From positions 1 to 64,000 of the forward strand of contig CALMSX010000045.1 of NCBI GenBank assembly GCA_937872515.1: 64,000 nucleotides of DNA, given 5' to 3'. The position numbers were made by a program, and so were the translations under genes. Below are positions 1 to 7,781 of the stretch, piece after piece; position 1 is the first letter of the stretch; each line of letters starts with the position of its first letter. Source of the DNA: an uncultured Bacteroidota bacterium (GTDB lineage Bacteria > Bacteroidota > Bacteroidia > Chitinophagales > Saprospiraceae). Below the pieces are notes generated by a model that was given only the letters and a program-made list of their open reading frames with translations, had not been told where the DNA came from and did not search any database.

Positions 1-489
1 TCGATTTACTTATCCTTTTACCTATTTTCCCACTATGTCAATCTCTTTATCCATATCCGCGCTTCCGCACATATTTACCCAACGTTTCAATTGGGACTGC
101 AAAAGTAATGCAATTTTCGTTTCTGCCAACTATTTTTTAAAAAAAATATTAAAAAAAATCTAGTTGTATTGAATTTCAAATGGTTATGATGGAATATTTT
201 TTATTTCCATCTTTCTGGTGCTTAAAATACCATAAGCAAAGTATTAACAAATGACTCTGAAAAATGGTTCCCCCCTCGATAATGATTCAAAAACGACCTT
301 ATATCTGATTGTTGCACCGCTTTTTATATATTATATATGGCATATATACCAATAAGGGAAGATGTGCCTACCTATCTTATTCTGACTTAAAAAGATGTCG
401 TAATCCACTAGGACTCAACATGATCTATTCATGGATAAAATAAGGTGTTTGATTCGTGATTTTTAAGCACAAGATGTGCGCCCGTATTA
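1..489. other. AT-rich intergenic edge region
   Basis: No open reading frame of credible length is seen on either strand. The stretch is strongly AT-rich with long A and T runs near 130-170. It lies downstream of the minus-strand glycosyltransferase gene and contains one promoter-like motif pointing left (positions 100-129), so it probably separates that operon from a gene beyond the left edge. Short reading frames below the promoter end after about 15 codons and are not called. Confidence 0.5.
100..129 (-). promoter_or_regulatory. Bacteroidota-type promoter pointing off the left edge
   Basis: On the minus strand TTG (129-127) is followed after 19 nt by TACTTTTG (107-100), matching the TTG / TAnnTTTG consensus of Bacteroidota sigma-A promoters. 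No gene start follows inside the window, so the target must lie beyond position 1 or be a small RNA. The motif match is seen; the activity is inferred. Confidence 0.45.
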
Positions 490-1422
490 TCAGATGTATT
501 TTTCGATTTTATACTGGTTTCTGTCGCTGGCGTTGCGGGTGACCAGCTCTGCTATAAAACCGGTAATAAACAATTGAAATCCAACAATGATCAAGAGGAT
601 CCCAAGAAAGAACAATGGCCTGTTGGCCAGCCCCGTAGCAGCAAAAAACAACTTCTCAATACTCAGGTACAATAAAATCATTACCCCTAAAAAGGTAGTA
701 AGCGTACCCAGGCCTCCAAAAAAGTGCATAGGTCGCTTTCCAAACTTACCCATAAACATAATGGAAAATAAATCGAGAAAGCCATATAAAAAGCGGGATA
801 TGCCAAACTTGGTCACCCCGTACTTCCTGGCTTTGTGCTGCACCACTTTTTCACCTATCTTATGAAATCCCGCCCACTTGGCAATCACGGGAATGTAACG
901 ATGCATCTCACCATAGACCTCAATGCTTTTAACCACATCTGACCGGTAAGCCTTCAAACCACAATTCATATCATGGAGTTTAATGCCCGTCATCCAGCGC
1001 GTTACCCCGTTGTACAGCTTGGTCGGAATGGTTTTGCTAATAGGGTCGAATCTCTTTTTTTTCCACCCTGAAACGATGTCGTAACCACCTTCGGTAATCA
1101 TCTGATAAAGTTCCGGAATTTCGTCGGGACTGTCCTGAAGGTCTGCATCCATGGTAATTACTACTCTACCACTGGTATGTTCAAAGCCTACATTGAGTGC
1201 CGCAGACTTACCATAATTGCGCCTAAATTTGATGGCCTTCACAGATTCATTGTGGATGGCAAGTTGCTCTACCCACTGCCAAGAGCCATCATTGCTACCG
1301 TCATCCACAAAAATGACTTCATAGCTGTATTGGTGCTTCTCCATGACTCGTTTGATCCAGTCATACAGCTCTGGTAAGGACTCTACTTCGTTGAGAAAGG
1401 GTATAACAACGCTGATTTGCAT
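490..1422 (-). CDS. GT2 family glycosyltransferase, polyprenyl-phosphate sugar type
   Basis: About 310 residues. The N-terminal half is a GT-A glycosyltransferase 2 domain: it opens with the strand VVIPFLNE, has the nucleotide-binding VDDGS motif near residue 43 and a DADLQD metal-binding motif near residue 93. The last 80 residues hold two hydrophobic membrane segments, the layout of DPM1/GtrB/ArnC-like enzymes that move a sugar from a nucleotide onto polyprenyl phosphate at the inner face of the membrane. I chose the ATG at 1422; the upstream in-frame codon at 1428 is only a TTG. The gene starts about 9 nt after the yqeY stop, so it is probably the last gene of the rsmA-yqeY operon. The sugar donor cannot be told from sequence. 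Fold and family are firm, exact substrate is not. Confidence 0.88.
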   Translation of the reverse strand: MQISVVIPFLNEVESLPELYDWIKRVMEKHQYSYEVIFVDDGSNDGSWQWVEQLAIHNESVKAIKFRRNYGKSAALNVGFEHTSGRVVITMDADLQDSPDEIPELYQMITEGGYDIVSGWKKKRFDPISKTIPTKLYNGVTRWMTGIKLHDMNCGLKAYRSDVVKSIEVYGEMHRYIPVIAKWAGFHKIGEKVVQHKARKYGVTKFGISRFLYGFLDLFSIMFMGKFGKRPMHFFGGLGTLTTFLGVMILLYLSIEKLFFAATGLANRPLFFLGILLIIVGFQLFITGFIAELVTRNASDRNQYKIEKYI

Positions 1423-1431
1423 CCGCAATGA

Positions 1432-1881
1432 TTAAGGGGCCAATAACTTTTTTACAACTTCAGAAATGGACTTGCCATCCGCTTTGCCTGCCAGTTGTTG
1501 GTTGGCAGCTCCCATTACCTTGCCCATATCCTTGACTGAAGTAGCTCCAACTGAGCTAATGATGTCCCGGATCACAGCTTCCAATTCCTCACCTTCCAGT
1601 TGTTTTGGCAGATATCGCATGATCACAGCTATTTCTTCCTTTTCAACCTGAGCCAAATCTGCTCTGTTTTGCTGGGTATAAATATCAAGTGAATCCTGTC
1701 TTTGTTTGACAAGCCGCTGTAAAAGTTTTATTTCATTGGCTTCATTCAGCTCATTGCCACTTCCGTCTGTTTTAAATAAAAGGATGGCCGATTTTATGGC
1801 TCTAATGCCTCTCATTGCGGCTTGATCTTTAGCCTTCATGGCTTCCTTCAGATCCTCCATTATTCTGGTTTCCAGGCTCAT
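1432..1881 (-). CDS. yqeY: GatB/YqeY domain-containing protein
   Basis: 149 residues, the usual length for the YqeY family. The protein resembles the C-terminal tail domain of the GatB subunit of the tRNA-dependent amidotransferase but stands alone; its function is not established. The start MSLETRIMEDLKEAMKAKD fits the conserved family start, so the ATG at 1881 is preferred over an internal Met at residue 8. This start lies 53 nt inside the upstream rsmA gene in another frame, an unusually long overlap that implies translational coupling. The next gene on the strand is the glycosyltransferase. Confidence 0.9.
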   Translation of the reverse strand: MSLETRIMEDLKEAMKAKDQAAMRGIRAIKSAILLFKTDGSGNELNEANEIKLLQRLVKQRQDSLDIYTQQNRADLAQVEKEEIAVIMRYLPKQLEGEELEAVIRDIISSVGATSVKDMGKVMGAANQQLAGKADGKSISEVVKKLLAP

Positions 1882-2656
1882 TTTTTAAATGATTTTGAAT
1901 ATTATTGGTCAAAGTTATAAATTCTTCCACAGATAATTGTTCCGGCCTCTTATTATAGTATTCATCTGCCAGGATAGCCGGATCTTCCACCATGTTTTTC
2001 AGTGTATTGCGCAGCATTTTTCTCCTTTGCCCAAAACTTTGTTTTACAATGGTGCGAAAAAGTCTCTCATTGCAGGGCAATTTATAGTTCTCCTTCCGTT
2101 TGAGTCTGATCACAGCTGAATGTACTTTGGGCGGAGGATTGAATGAGCCGGGAGCCAGCTTCATCAGCATAGTGCCTTCATAATAGGCTTGGGCAATAAC
2201 ACTGATGACTCCGTAGTCCTTTCCCCCCGGAGGCGCTATTATGCGCTCTGCCATCTCTTTTTGAAACATGCCTACCATCTCCGGAACCAATTCAACAGAA
2301 TTGAGCATTTTAAATACAATCTGCGATGAAATGTTGTAGGGAAAATTACCAATAATGGTGAAAGCTTTGCCATCAAAAAGTTTTGACATATTGACCTTTA
2401 AAAAATCCATGGCCAACAAATGCCCCTCAATATTGGGATAGTGCTGAGTGAGATAAGTGATCATGTCTTTATCAGCCTCCACAGCCATCAGTTCCACCTC
2501 TTTAGCCAGCAGGTATTTGGTCAACATGCCCCTGCCCGGACCCACTTCAACCAAGTTGGATGATGGCGGCAGATGGTCAATGAAGCCGGCAATACGTTTG
2601 GCAGTATCCTCATTGACTAAAAAATGTTGACCGTATGATTTTTTTGCTTGCTGCAT
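1829..2656 (-). CDS. rsmA: 16S rRNA (adenine(1518)-N6/adenine(1519)-N6)-dimethyltransferase
   Basis: RsmA (KsgA) dimethylates two adjacent adenines in the 3' terminal hairpin of 16S rRNA during late small-subunit assembly. The start MQQAKKSYGQHFL carries the family's GQHFL element; the SAM-binding motif VEVGPGRGMLT follows near residue 38, and the catalytic NFPYNISS motif lies near residue 105. About 275 residues, normal for the family. The longer reading frame to 2680 would need a TTG start and lacks family similarity there, so the ATG at 2656 is chosen. The C-terminal tail is Asn/Gly-rich and overlaps the start of yqeY by 53 nt. Confidence 0.95.
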   Translation of the reverse strand: MQQAKKSYGQHFLVNEDTAKRIAGFIDHLPPSSNLVEVGPGRGMLTKYLLAKEVELMAVEADKDMITYLTQHYPNIEGHLLAMDFLKVNMSKLFDGKAFTIIGNFPYNISSQIVFKMLNSVELVPEMVGMFQKEMAERIIAPPGGKDYGVISVIAQAYYEGTMLMKLAPGSFNPPPKVHSAVIRLKRKENYKLPCNERLFRTIVKQSFGQRRKMLRNTLKNMVEDPAILADEYYNKRPEQLSVEEFITLTNNIQNHLKNEPGNQNNGGSEGSHEG

Positions 2657-2828
2657 CTCTTGTGAGGGTAAAAGTACCAAAAAAATATCGCATTCTAAGA
2701 AATCGTAATATAATACCCCAAAAGTCGCTTAGCCCCTCTCTGTACATTGGATGTCGTTCTCGGCCATTCAATATCAAAAAAAATCGATCGTTCTAAACTT
2801 TTTTGCTCCTTTGCCATTGTTAGTAATC

Positions 2829-3338
2829 ATGAATCCGATGACTTTTGATGAGGCTAAAGACAAGTTTGTCCAAAACTGGGGCAATATGGCCACCCACTGG
2901 GGTATCAGCAAAACCATGGGAATGGTCCATGCTTTACTCCTTATAGCCAATAAACCACTTCACGTTGACGAACTGGCATTGGAATTAGGCATTAGCAAAA
3001 GCAACGCCAATATGACGGTACGATCATTGGTTGAGTGGAAGATCGTATACAAAACCTGTTGTTGCGGAGAACGAAAGGAATTTTATGTGGCTGAAAAAAA
3101 TCTTTGGAAGGTTTTCATCCGCATCATCGAACAACGCAAAGCCAAAGAGCTTGAACCTATGATCCATATGTTACAGGAACTTTCTCACCTCAAAGCAGAA
3201 TGTCCGGAAAGCAATGAATTCCTCAAAGTGGTACAAGACCTTGGCCACTTCTCTAAAAAAGCAGACAATGCCCTTGACAACATCGTGAAATCTGAATCCA
3301 GTTTTCTTATGCAGTCATTCATCAAAATGATGAGATAA
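2829..3338 (+). CDS. GbsR/MarR-type winged-helix transcriptional regulator
   Basis: About 169 residues. After a short helix (FDEAKDKFVQNWGNMATHWG) comes a winged helix-turn-helix around residues 25-90 with the recognition-helix segment ISKSNANMTVRSLVEW; the rest is helical. This is the GbsR-like branch of MarR regulators, often linked to osmoprotectant or envelope genes in other bacteria. I place the start at the ATG at 2829 because family members begin just before the LxEAKxxFxxxWG helix; the reading frame upstream to 2751 does not look like protein. A CCGE cluster with two adjacent cysteines (TCCCGE near residue 75) could bind metal or sense redox, but this is only a possibility. It is divergent from rsmA. 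Target genes are unknown. Confidence 0.8.
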   Translation: MNPMTFDEAKDKFVQNWGNMATHWGISKTMGMVHALLLIANKPLHVDELALELGISKSNANMTVRSLVEWKIVYKTCCCGERKEFYVAEKNLWKVFIRIIEQRKAKELEPMIHMLQELSHLKAECPESNEFLKVVQDLGHFSKKADNALDNIVKSESSFLMQSFIKMMR

Positions 3339-3357
3339 AAACCTCAGGGGTCAGTGC

Positions 3358-5847
3358 TTAGTTGCGTATTCCCCCTCCGCCTTGCTGTTGGCCATCACCT
3401 TCTCCTGCCTTGAGGTCGTTGTTTTTGATCTTTGTCTTTCTTTCTTTAAAATCCACATTGCCAAACTTGTACCTAAAGTTGATTCCTATGGATCTGAAAG
3501 GCAGGGTAAATTTGCTGTTTTGCACAAAATCACTGCCTTTGATATTGGACTCAAAAATTTTATTAGGGGTGTGGGGTTCTATCAGGGTAATACCTATACT
3601 TGAATTCTTAAACTCTTTTCTGATGCCCATGCCATAGATGGAGAAGGCTGGATTATCACCCTGCAGTGTACGTCTTGGCGATTTGAAAAAACCAAAAAAA
3701 TCAGCTTTTAAACTGCCGCTGAAACTAAAGTCGCCGTTGAAAAATAAATTGTATTCATAAGATTGTCTGCTCAAATCCTGGCCGTTTACTACTCCCTGTG
3801 CATCGTAACTAAAAATATTACCTCCAGCTCTCACCGTAAGCTTTTTGATGGTCTTGGTAGTAAAGAGGTTGAGGCCAAAAGATTGGTTCTGGCCAATGTT
3901 TTGAAAGGTGTTGATGGAAACACCTGTGTTGTCGATCTTAAGGATCTGATCAATAATGGCGGTTGTTTTTTTGTAATATACCGCTGAAAAAATGGCAAAG
4001 CCTTTAAAATTGGTGTTGTATGCCATTTCGATCTGATGGGTTAACTCAGGTTGCAACAAAGGGTTACCAATGACTCTGTTGAGGAAATCAGTATTGTTGT
4101 TAAATGGATTGATAAACATCAAACTGGGGCGTTGGATCCGTTGATTATAACTCAGCTTAATGGATCGAAAGTTGGGAAGGTTGCGACTCACTGCTACATT
4201 GGGTAGGATATTGTCGTATGAATTTTCAAATGGGCTGGCCTCCCCTTCTAAAAAGCGACCGTCAATTTGGGTATGTTCATACCTGGCACCGGCAACAAAA
4301 TTCCACTTCTTGGCCACAACAAAACTGGTAGACAAATAGCCGGCAGCAACGTTTTGATCGTAGTCAAAAGTATTGGAAAAATTTGGATCCGGTAAGTATT
4401 GACCTTCGGTGTTTTTAATGTTGTTGTCATATTCACTCAAAATCCTCCTCAATACGCCTTTACCTCCTATTTCAAGTTTGGCCCCTTTGGCAAACGGGTG
4501 AACATAATCTGCCTGAAAAGTATATTCTTTGTTATTGCCATCGTTGACAATCCGTGCATCTCTATTGATAAAGGTAAGATAAGAGTGGTTTTCTACTACA
4601 GCCATGTCCTGGTCATTGTTGTCGCTGGTATATTGCACAGCCACTGAAAATTCTCTGTCCTTTTGGTTTTCAAACTTCATGGTGTAGTCTGTATTCCAAT
4701 CAAAACCACCATTAAAATTATCACCAATATTGGTCCTGGTGTAAACATCTTCAAACATGCCAATGATTTGGTCATTGATTACCCCGTCCGTCTTTCCTTC
4801 CATATCAAAACCAAAGCCTCTGAAGTTGAAGGATGAGTTGATGGAGTGGTAGCCATTAAAATCATAAAAAAGACTGGCATTGCCATTGCCCCCAAGCCTT
4901 GATGTTGTCTGAAATCCGGTTTGTTTGAAAAGAGAGGTCTTGTCGCCCTGGGTTTGTATTCTTTCAAAAAACACATCTCCATCTGCCGGATTCGAATAAA
5001 ATATAGCTGCAGATGAAGATAAGCCAAAACGCCCCTTACCAGCATTCAGATTGGTAAAGAGACTGTTCTGCCTGATGCCGATGGAAGCATTGACACTGCC
5101 GGCAATTCCTTCTATGTTTTGTTTGCTTGTGATTATGTTGATGATGCCACCACTGCCTTCTGCGTCATATTTGGCAGATGGAGAGGTGATTACTTCTACC
5201 TTTTTAATCTGATCAGCAGGAAACATTTTTAAGGCATCAGCTATGTTGTTGCTAAACATTCCTGAAGGCTTGCCATTGATTAGGATGCGCACATTTTGAG
5301 AGCCCCTCAAAGACACATTTCCTTGCAGGTCGACTGAAAGCATAGGTACCTTTCTCAAAACATCGGTGGCATCCCCTCCTGCTATAGAAGCATCGTTTTC
5401 TGCATTGTAAACGATGCGATCCACTTTGTTTTCTACCAATGCCCTTTCTTCTTTGACTTCTACTGCATCGAGTAAAATAGCTGAGGGTCTAAGCTGAATT
5501 TTTCCCAGATCGATGTCCGGATTTTTCAGGGTGGTTTCTACATTTTTAATAGTCTTCTCCTCATAACCTAAAAAAGAGATAATAATGTCATACTTACCTG
5601 TCTTAACGTTTTCAAAATGCCAACTTCCATTGTCGTCGCTGAGAACGCCATCAAGATCTGTTTTAAGGCCTGTTTTTCTCAAGACAAGGGTTGCAAATCC
5701 AATGGATTCACCGGTTACCGAATCCTGGAGCATCCCTTTTACTTTCCCTTTTAGCACCGGTGCCTGGTTGCCCCCCATCATTGGAAACTGGGCATAAGCA
5801 CTTTGAAAAACAAAACAAAGTAACAGGTAAAGTAGAGCTTTTTTCAC
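3358..5847 (-). CDS. TonB-dependent receptor-like outer-membrane beta-barrel protein
   Basis: 829 residues. A signal peptide (about 1-19) is followed by a carboxypeptidase-like regulatory domain (about 32-120), a plug-like domain with the motif LRGSQNVRILINGKPSGMF (about residues 180-200), and a long beta-barrel of the OMP_b-brl_3 type. Such proteins sit in the outer membrane and are either TonB-driven importers or related barrels; the ligand is unknown. The C-terminus is unusual for a barrel because it ends in a Gln/Gly-rich tail instead of an aromatic residue. The start codon appears to be GTG at 5847, the only start ahead of the signal peptide. A -7 motif lies 17 nt upstream. tonB follows the divergence point on the same strand. 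Confidence 0.85.
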   Translation of the reverse strand: MKKALLYLLLCFVFQSAYAQFPMMGGNQAPVLKGKVKGMLQDSVTGESIGFATLVLRKTGLKTDLDGVLSDDNGSWHFENVKTGKYDIIISFLGYEEKTIKNVETTLKNPDIDLGKIQLRPSAILLDAVEVKEERALVENKVDRIVYNAENDASIAGGDATDVLRKVPMLSVDLQGNVSLRGSQNVRILINGKPSGMFSNNIADALKMFPADQIKKVEVITSPSAKYDAEGSGGIINIITSKQNIEGIAGSVNASIGIRQNSLFTNLNAGKGRFGLSSSAAIFYSNPADGDVFFERIQTQGDKTSLFKQTGFQTTSRLGGNGNASLFYDFNGYHSINSSFNFRGFGFDMEGKTDGVINDQIIGMFEDVYTRTNIGDNFNGGFDWNTDYTMKFENQKDREFSVAVQYTSDNNDQDMAVVENHSYLTFINRDARIVNDGNNKEYTFQADYVHPFAKGAKLEIGGKGVLRRILSEYDNNIKNTEGQYLPDPNFSNTFDYDQNVAAGYLSTSFVVAKKWNFVAGARYEHTQIDGRFLEGEASPFENSYDNILPNVAVSRNLPNFRSIKLSYNQRIQRPSLMFINPFNNNTDFLNRVIGNPLLQPELTHQIEMAYNTNFKGFAIFSAVYYKKTTAIIDQILKIDNTGVSINTFQNIGQNQSFGLNLFTTKTIKKLTVRAGGNIFSYDAQGVVNGQDLSRQSYEYNLFFNGDFSFSGSLKADFFGFFKSPRRTLQGDNPAFSIYGMGIRKEFKNSSIGITLIEPHTPNKIFESNIKGSDFVQNSKFTLPFRSIGINFRYKFGNVDFKERKTKIKNNDLKAGEGDGQQQGGGGIRN

Positions 5848-5863
5848 GTATGAGAATTTTATG

Positions 5864-5871
5864 CAAATTTA
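5864..5871 (-). promoter_or_regulatory. TAnnTTTG -7 element for the barrel protein gene
   Basis: TAAATTTG reads on the minus strand 17 nt ahead of the GTG start at 5847. No convincing TTG -33 element is found at the expected spacing, so this is a half-supported promoter. Confidence 0.4.
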
Positions 5872-5962
5872 AAAGGGTGGCGACAATCGTTACCCTGATT
5901 TTCGATCAATGGAGGAATAACAGCGTCGAAAGGGCTTTGTTTTGGGGAATGAACCTTATTTC

Positions 5963-5989
5963 AAAAAAAAAGGGTCGGAAAACCGACCC
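5963..5989 (-). terminator. Intrinsic terminator of tonB
   Basis: A perfect 7-bp stem (GGGTCGG at 5972-5978 with CCGACCC at 5983-5989) with a 4-nt loop is followed on the minus strand by nine T residues (5971-5963). It lies 8 nt beyond the tonB stop. Confidence 0.9.
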
Positions 5990-5996
5990 CTTAATT

Positions 5997-6908
5997 TTAA
6001 CCTTCCAGCTTAAATTTAACCGGTAAGGTATATTGTACCCTTACGGGCCTTCCTCTTTGTTTACCTGGTGTCCACTTGGCAGACATTTTATTCATGGATT
6101 CAACCACTATTTTAGCGGCATCACCCAAGCCTGCTCCCGGATCACGGGCTACTGTAATGTTGGTAATGGTGCCATCCGTGTCTACAACAAATTGAATCAC
6201 TGATGTACCTTCTACACCGTTTTCACGGGCAATTGGTGGATACTTAACGTTTTTGTAGATATACTCCAACATTTTTTGTTTGGCGCAATCATCCTTTGCT
6301 TTGTTGTCACCAGCTACGTTTTCACAACCTGGAAATCTTGGCATTTGTTCTACAATCTTAAAGATTTCCTCTTCTTTTGGTTTTGGAGGAGGTGGGGGTG
6401 GAGGTGGAGGTGGTGCCTTCACTTCTTCCTTCTTTTCTTCAATTTTGGTCTCTTCTGTAATTTCCTGAGATTCCATTTTAGGTTGCTCGATCACCTCTTC
6501 ATCCGGAACTTCCTGGATGGTGGGTGGTGGTGGTGGTGGTGGCGGTGGTGGTGGTTCTGCCGTTCTTGGCGGCTCTACCTCGATTTCTTCGGTAAGATCA
6601 AGTGCTCCTTCAGGGATGACAACCTTTTCTTCGCGGGTTGTCCAGCTCAATCCAAACAAGGTAAAGGCCAAAGCTACCAAAAGGCCATATCTTAAAAATT
6701 GACCTGACATTGAAAAGTTGTCAACTTCCGGATATTTTGCTCTGGCTCCTACTTCTCTTACGATGTGCTTGTGCTTTTCGGTAAGAGTGTCGGGATTGAT
6801 TTTACTGAACTTAATCTTGAAGAACCAGATCAAAGCCATGGTTGCCAGGAAGAGTATAAAGATACTCAACATAACACCTGTGCCCGATAATTCAAAATCC
6901 TGTAACAT
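5997..6908 (-). CDS. tonB: Energy transducer TonB
   Basis: 303 residues. TonB couples the inner-membrane proton gradient (ExbB/ExbD) to outer-membrane receptors. Two proline tracts (11 and about 10 consecutive prolines, near residues 119-129 and 165-174) separated by an acidic/lysine segment form the periplasm-spanning region. The C-terminal domain (about 215-303) has the TonB signature YPPIARENGVEG and a VQYTLPVKFKL end. Unlike classic TonB, which has one N-terminal membrane anchor, two hydrophobic segments are seen (about residues 12-31 and 71-90), so the N-terminus carries an extra membrane helix and about 40 residues of loop. A TATTTTTG -7 motif lies upstream and a strong terminator follows, making it a single-gene unit. 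It likely powers the several receptors in this window. Confidence 0.93.
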   Translation of the reverse strand: MLQDFELSGTGVMLSIFILFLATMALIWFFKIKFSKINPDTLTEKHKHIVREVGARAKYPEVDNFSMSGQFLRYGLLVALAFTLFGLSWTTREEKVVIPEGALDLTEEIEVEPPRTAEPPPPPPPPPPPTIQEVPDEEVIEQPKMESQEITEETKIEEKKEEVKAPPPPPPPPPPKPKEEEIFKIVEQMPRFPGCENVAGDNKAKDDCAKQKMLEYIYKNVKYPPIARENGVEGTSVIQFVVDTDGTITNITVARDPGAGLGDAAKIVVESMNKMSAKWTPGKQRGRPVRVQYTLPVKFKLEG

Positions 6909-6942
6909 ATGTGTTTGATTTAGTTGTTAGAACTATTGTTAA

Positions 6943-6950
6943 CAAAAATA
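6943..6950 (-). promoter_or_regulatory. TAnnTTTG -7 element for tonB
   Basis: TATTTTTG on the minus strand, 34 nt ahead of the tonB ATG at 6908. No clear -33 TTG at 17-23 nt. Confidence 0.45.
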
Positions 6951-6956
6951 GACAAA

Positions 6957-7313
6957 TTATTTATTTACCATAGAAAAAATGCCAATCGACAAAATACTGC
7001 CAACGGTATTGGCAATCATATCGTCGTACTCAAAACTTCGGCCTGTGAAAATGAATTTTTGCCCAATTTCCATCAAAAAACCAACAAAGGTACTGATGGC
7101 AAAGGCAAAACACATGCTCCTTTTTTTGGATGTGTTGTGCATAAGTGCCAGTATCCAAAGCCAGGTTAGGGTGCCATACATGATCAAATGGCCAAGTTTA
7201 TCAATGCCGAAAAAATTTACCACCATTATTTTTTTTACTGTGTTGCCCGATAAGGCTGAAAGCAAAACAATGACGGCGGTCCAAATCCACGCTAGCGTTA
7301 AATGACTTTTCAT
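6957..7313 (-). CDS. VanZ-like family membrane protein
   Basis: 118 residues, mostly hydrophobic, with about four predicted membrane helices. The VanZ-like signature is visible: DKLGHLIMYGTLTWLW in the middle and FVGFLMEIGQKFI later. VanZ of enterococci gives low-level teicoplanin resistance, but most stand-alone homologues have no known job, so resistance should not be inferred. It lies about 54 nt after gcvH on the same strand, probably read with gltA and gcvH. Confidence 0.85.
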   Translation of the reverse strand: MKSHLTLAWIWTAVIVLLSALSGNTVKKIMVVNFFGIDKLGHLIMYGTLTWLWILALMHNTSKKRSMCFAFAISTFVGFLMEIGQKFIFTGRSFEYDDMIANTVGSILSIGIFSMVNK

Positions 7314-7367
7314 TTATAAATATAAGATGCGTGGAATATTTTCTATGGTGTGTGGGGATGAAAAAAA

Positions 7368-7760
7368 TTATCCTACCAACTCTCCGTAGGCAGCAGCATC
7401 TAATAAATCATTGAGCTGCGCAGCATCGCTGACCTTTATTTTTACTACCCATCCTTTTCCATATGGATCCTCATTGATCAAAGCCGGGTTGTCTTCTCCG
7501 TCGGAGCCCAGGTCTTTATTAAACTCAACGATCTCACCGGTTACCGGCATAAAAAGGTCAGAAGTAGTTTTGACAGCTTCCACCGTACCAAAAACCGCGT
7601 CTTTCTCAACGGTTTCTCCTACTGTGTCTACTTCTACATAAACGATATCACCCAATTCTCCCTGGGCAAAATCAGTGATTCCAATGGTTGCTGTTCCATC
7701 ATCATGTACCAGGATCCACTCGTGTTCTTTGGTATATTTTAATTGATCAGGAATATTCAT
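7368..7760 (-). CDS. gcvH: Glycine cleavage system H protein
   Basis: 130 residues, standard length. The H protein carries the lipoyl arm that shuttles the aminomethyl group between the P, T and L proteins of the glycine cleavage system. The lipoylated lysine is K64 in the motif [12 protein letters not shown]; the start [15 protein letters not shown] matches the family. It follows gltA after only 21 nt, so the two are probably cotranscribed. No gcvP or gcvT is present in the window. Confidence 0.96.
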   Translation of the reverse strand: MNIPDQLKYTKEHEWILVHDDGTATIGITDFAQGELGDIVYVEVDTVGETVEKDAVFGTVEAVKTTSDLFMPVTGEIVEFNKDLGSDGEDNPALINEDPYGKGWVVKIKVSDAAQLNDLLDAAAYGELVG

Positions 7761-7781
7761 ATGACTTTTGGTTTGATTTGA

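Noticed and set aside
6276..6695. Plus-strand frame rich in Trp and Gly
   Set aside because: It is the antisense reading of the two poly-proline tracts and C-terminal domain of tonB, with no start context or family.
6957..7313. VanZ-like gene as a glycopeptide resistance determinant
   Set aside because: It lacks a van cluster, and stand-alone VanZ-like proteins are common and of unknown function.
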